64,000 nt of DNA from Glaciecola sp964195425 (GTDB lineage: Bacteria > Pseudomonadota > Gammaproteobacteria > Enterobacterales > Alteromonadaceae), in assembly GCA_964195425.1 (NCBI GenBank), contig CAXMOM010000022.1, positions 7,865 through 71,864 on the forward strand, read 5' to 3'. Every line of letters starts with the position of its first letter. Position 1 is the stretch's first letter. The notes beneath the pieces were generated by a model that was not told the DNA's origin, made no database searches, and saw nothing but the letters and a program-made list of their open reading frames with translations. Below are positions 63,079 through 64,000 of this stretch, piece by piece. The position numbers and the translations under genes are program-made.

Positions 63079-63647
63079 GACACTTGCCTTACCGAAATAT
63101 CGCCTACTTGAGTTTGGTTAAAGTCCCATTTCCAGTTGCTGGTGTTTTGGTGTAACGGCACCATGTCAATGCAATCCACAGGGCAGGGGTCAACACATAA
63201 GTCACAACCTGTGCATTCATCTATGATAACCGTGTGCATCTGCTTAGCGGCGCCTACAATTGCATCTACTGGGCATGCCTGAATACATTTAGTGCAACCA
63301 ATACATTCGTCTTCGCGAATGAAAGCGACTTTTTTAACATCTTCAACCCCGTGAGCGCTATCAAGTGGTTTTGCTTCCACGCCCATCAGTTCTGATAAGT
63401 TCTTAATCGTAGATTCGCCGCCTGGTGGGCATTTGTTTATTTCGTCGCCGTTGGCAATAGCTTCGGCATATGGCCGACAACCTGGATAGCCGCACTGCCC
63501 GCATTGAGTTTGCGGTAGCACGCTGTCAATTTGTTCAACTAATGGGTCGCTTTCCACTTTAAAACGAATTGCCGCATAACCTAAACCGGCGCCTAAAATC
63601 AGGGCTATGATTGCCACAATCAGCAAGGCGATAAGCGTTCCACTCAT
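63075..63647 (-). CDS. rsxB: Rsx/Rnf electron transport complex subunit B
   Basis: 190 residues: an N-terminal membrane anchor, a domain with CGQCGYPGCRPYAEA and a further Cys, and two ferredoxin-type clusters, CIGCTKCIQACP and CTGCDLCVDPCP. It carries electrons between RsxC and the membrane subunits. It overlaps both neighbours by 4 bp. Confidence 0.97.
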   Translation of the reverse strand: MSGTLIALLIVAIIALILGAGLGYAAIRFKVESDPLVEQIDSVLPQTQCGQCGYPGCRPYAEAIANGDEINKCPPGGESTIKNLSELMGVEAKPLDSAHGVEDVKKVAFIREDECIGCTKCIQACPVDAIVGAAKQMHTVIIDECTGCDLCVDPCPVDCIDMVPLHQNTSNWKWDFNQTQVGDISVRQVS

Positions 63648-64000
63648 TTCACTAATCCTGAGAAACCCATAAAGGCTAGCGACATTAATCCGGCGGTTAT
63701 CATGGCGATAGAAGCACCTTTGAATGGTGTTGGTACGTCAGAGGCGGCTAAGCGTTCACGCATGGCCGCAAACAAAATAAGAACGAACGAAAACCCCGTT
63801 GCTGCGCCAAATCCATATACGATTGACTCAAGAAAGTTATGTTGTTTAGTTGTGTTTAGCAGTGCTACGCCTAACACCGCGCAATTTGTGGTAATAAGTG
63901 GTAAAAATATACCCAACAAGCGATATAAAGTGGGGCTTGTTTTGCGTACCACCATTTCCGTAAATTGCACAACTACGGCAATTACAAGAATAAAACTGAG
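63644..64000 (-). CDS. rsxA: Rsx/Rnf electron transport complex subunit A, truncated by window edge
   Basis: The last ~118 residues of about 193. The frame is open to base 64000 (LSFILVIAVVVQFTEMVV...), with LGIFLPLITTNCAVLGVALL and the C-terminal ALSLAFMGFSGLVK-like end. RsxA is an integral membrane subunit homologous to NqrE and pairs with RsxE. The start codon lies outside the window. Confidence 0.96.
   Translation of the reverse strand, partial: LSFILVIAVVVQFTEMVVRKTSPTLYRLLGIFLPLITTNCAVLGVALLNTTKQHNFLESIVYGFGAATGFSFVLILFAAMRERLAASDVPTPFKGASIAMITAGLMSLAFMGFSGLVK

Overview
The window looks like chromosomal DNA of a marine gammaproteobacterium of the order Alteromonadales (Alteromonas/Glaciecola-like). 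The basis is the low-to-moderate GC, the smrB-prmB-aroC, rnt-motY and rsxABCDGE-nth neighbourhoods, a DUF3450/ExbB/TonB2-type energy-transduction operon and a TonB receptor-tryptophan halogenase-SapC cluster. I cannot fix genus or species from sequence alone. Most of the window is ordinary core genome. No CRISPR array, prophage or large island is visible.

Layout. 0-2.4 kb: 3' end of maiA, an Lrp-type regulator divergent from leucine dehydrogenase, the 4.5S/SRP RNA, and a ComFB-like gene running head-on into it. 3.4-8.4 kb: six-gene TonB2-type operon (DUF3450, TtpC-like, ExbB, ExbD, TonB, TPR) closed by a terminator. 8.5-11.2 kb: tmcA divergent from an acyl-CoA thioesterase. 11.35-15.3 kb: a TPP riboswitch heading a thiamine-salvage operon (outer-membrane receptor, YkoF-like thiamine-binding protein, PnuT-like transporter, kinase). 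15.4-24 kb: tRNA-Trp, holD-like, rimI, prfC, argS, a decayed LysE-family gene, an FMN reductase, prfB with its programmed frameshift, and lysS. 24-33 kb: panE, an RluA-family synthase and an Hpt protein on the minus strand, then an M16 protease, gshA, a transglycosylase lipoprotein and a 40-residue membrane peptide. 32.2-37.3 kb: smrB, prmB, aroC, an MFS permease and a secreted protein. 37.3-43.6 kb: sodB, grxD, bfd with a candidate Fur site, a small operon of two glycine-rich bacteriocin-like peptides plus a membrane protein, a phosphatase, rnt, motY behind a textbook sigma-28 promoter, and glpQ. 44.2-49.6 kb: TonB receptor, flavin halogenase and SapC.

49.9-58 kb is the accessory part. An NspS/MbaA-like pair (PotD-type periplasmic protein plus GGDEF-EAL enzyme) ends exactly where a truncated IS91-family transposase head begins. 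About 1 kb further lies a truncated IS91 tail carrying a small palindromic insertion, and between them a small secreted-protein gene with an ochre stop at its signal-peptide junction. An MFS protein with an unusual 330-residue acidic helical-repeat tail follows. 58-64 kb: nth and the rsx/rnf operon, with rsxA cut by the window edge.

The strongest candidates for something undescribed are the bacteriocin-like peptide pair with its membrane partner, the MFS-repeat fusion, and the palindromic insert within the IS91 remnant. None can be proved new from this window alone.
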